Below are positions 5,216-5,762 of a stretch of DNA of 5,762 bases, piece by piece. How positions within the stretch are numbered: position 1 is the stretch's first letter; every line of letters begins with the position of its first letter. Source of the DNA: Emcibacteraceae bacterium (lineage in GTDB: Bacteria > Pseudomonadota > Alphaproteobacteria > Sphingomonadales > Emcibacteraceae). The position numbers and the translations under genes were made by a program. The stretch covers positions 1 to 5,762 of the forward strand of contig JAESUD010000053.1 in the NCBI GenBank assembly GCA_016763335.1, read 5' to 3'. The notes under the pieces were generated by a model. That model did no database searches. It worked only from the letters and a program-made list of their open reading frames with translations, and was not told where the DNA came from.

Positions 5216-5762
5216 ATGACTAACAATAAAAATCAAGATTATCTAAAACCATCACTTTTTGCGGAACAAGCAAAAGACATCAATGTGTCATTTGAATTTT
5301 TCCCACCCAAAACTGAAAAGATGGAAGAAACTCTTTGGCAGAGTGTTCGTAAGCTAGAAAGTCTTAATCCATCAATGGTATCGGTAACATATGGTGCTGG
5401 CGGAAGTACGCGTGAACGTACCCATAGTACAGTATCGCGGATATTAAAGGAAACAAGTCTAACGCCTGCAGCACATTTAACCTGTGTTGGATCGACAAAA
5501 GAAGAAGTTGATGAAGTGGCGCGTGCTTATTGGGACGTTGGAGTGCGTCACATTGTCGCATTAAGAGGTGATATGCCAAAGATTGGCCAAGCTTACAGGG
5601 CTCATAACCAGGGTTACCGAAATGCTGCTGAGTTGGTTGAAGGATTAAAGAAAATTGGTGATTTTGATATTTCAGTAGCGGCCTATCCTGAAATGCATCC
5701 TGATAGTGTTGATGTTGATGCCGATATCGATAATTTAAAACGTAAGATTGATGCTGGGGCTA
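5216..5762 (+). CDS. metF: 5,10-methylenetetrahydrofolate reductase MetF, 3'-truncated by the window
   Basis: Flavoprotein (FAD, TIM barrel) that reduces methylenetetrahydrofolate to 5-methyltetrahydrofolate, the methyl donor for MetH/MetE. I translated 182 codons from the ATG at 5216; the frame stays open to the window end. Visible landmarks are VSFEFFPPK (24-32, with Glu27 matching the catalytic Glu28 of the E. coli enzyme), VTYGAGGSTRERTHS (about 57-71), the ALRGDMP loop (about 116-122) whose Asp is near the flavin in known structures, and AAYPEMHPDS (about 154-163). E. coli MetF is about 296 residues, so roughly 110 remain outside. A ribosome site AGAAGA (5202-5207) precedes the start by 8 bases. 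The gene is 24 bases after the SahR-type regulator with no visible terminator between them, so co-transcription is likely. metH often follows in alphaproteobacteria but is not visible here. Confidence 0.96.
   Translation, partial: MTNNKNQDYLKPSLFAEQAKDINVSFEFFPPKTEKMEETLWQSVRKLESLNPSMVSVTYGAGGSTRERTHSTVSRILKETSLTPAAHLTCVGSTKEEVDEVARAYWDVGVRHIVALRGDMPKIGQAYRAHNQGYRNAAELVEGLKKIGDFDISVAAYPEMHPDSVDVDADIDNLKRKIDAGA

Noticed and set aside
4985..5579. Two - strand open frames over the end of sahR and the start of metF.
   Set aside because: They lie opposite the conserved methyltransferase end and the MetF barrel, and lack ribosome sites or recognisable content.

Overview
The window looks like chromosomal DNA of an AT-rich, Gram-negative alphaproteobacterium. 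It carries an outer-membrane MlaA lipoprotein, Sec-exported periplasmic proteins, a C-terminal EttA sequence of proteobacterial type, and an ArsR-methyltransferase regulator directly in front of metF, an arrangement familiar from alphaproteobacteria. The order or genus cannot be read from the sequence. There are no tRNA, rRNA, IS, phage or CRISPR signatures.

Left end (1-1100, + strand): the 3' two thirds of ettA, the ABC-F translation factor. It converges on the next gene with only 31 bases between the stop codons.

Centre (1132-4035, all - strand): four envelope genes in transcription order TPR-C (3490-4035), TPR-B (2859-3395), mlaA (1853-2671) and TPR-A (1132-1668). The three TPR genes are paralogues. 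Each encodes about 180 residues with a Sec signal peptide, a short N-terminal helical region and two TPR-like repeats. Each mature protein has exactly two cysteines, always 16 residues apart. Intrinsic-terminator-like hairpins follow TPR-C and TPR-B and a candidate promoter precedes TPR-A, so these look like separately transcribed neighbours rather than one operon. mlaA is the only one with a known role (retrograde phospholipid transport from the outer membrane), and no other mla gene is in view.

Right end (4253-5762, + strand): a SahR-type regulator (ArsR winged helix plus SAM/SAH-binding methyltransferase fold) followed after 24 bases by the 5' part of metF (5,10-methylenetetrahydrofolate reductase). 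They probably form a methyl-cycle operon in which the regulator senses S-adenosylhomocysteine. A perfect 8-4-8 inverted repeat lies on its predicted -10 element and is a candidate autoregulatory operator.

The least explained part is the di-cysteine TPR family arranged around mlaA. The rest is recognisable housekeeping content. No gene-free stretch exceeds 300 bases; the longest, 4036-4252, is the divergent promoter region between TPR-C and the regulator.
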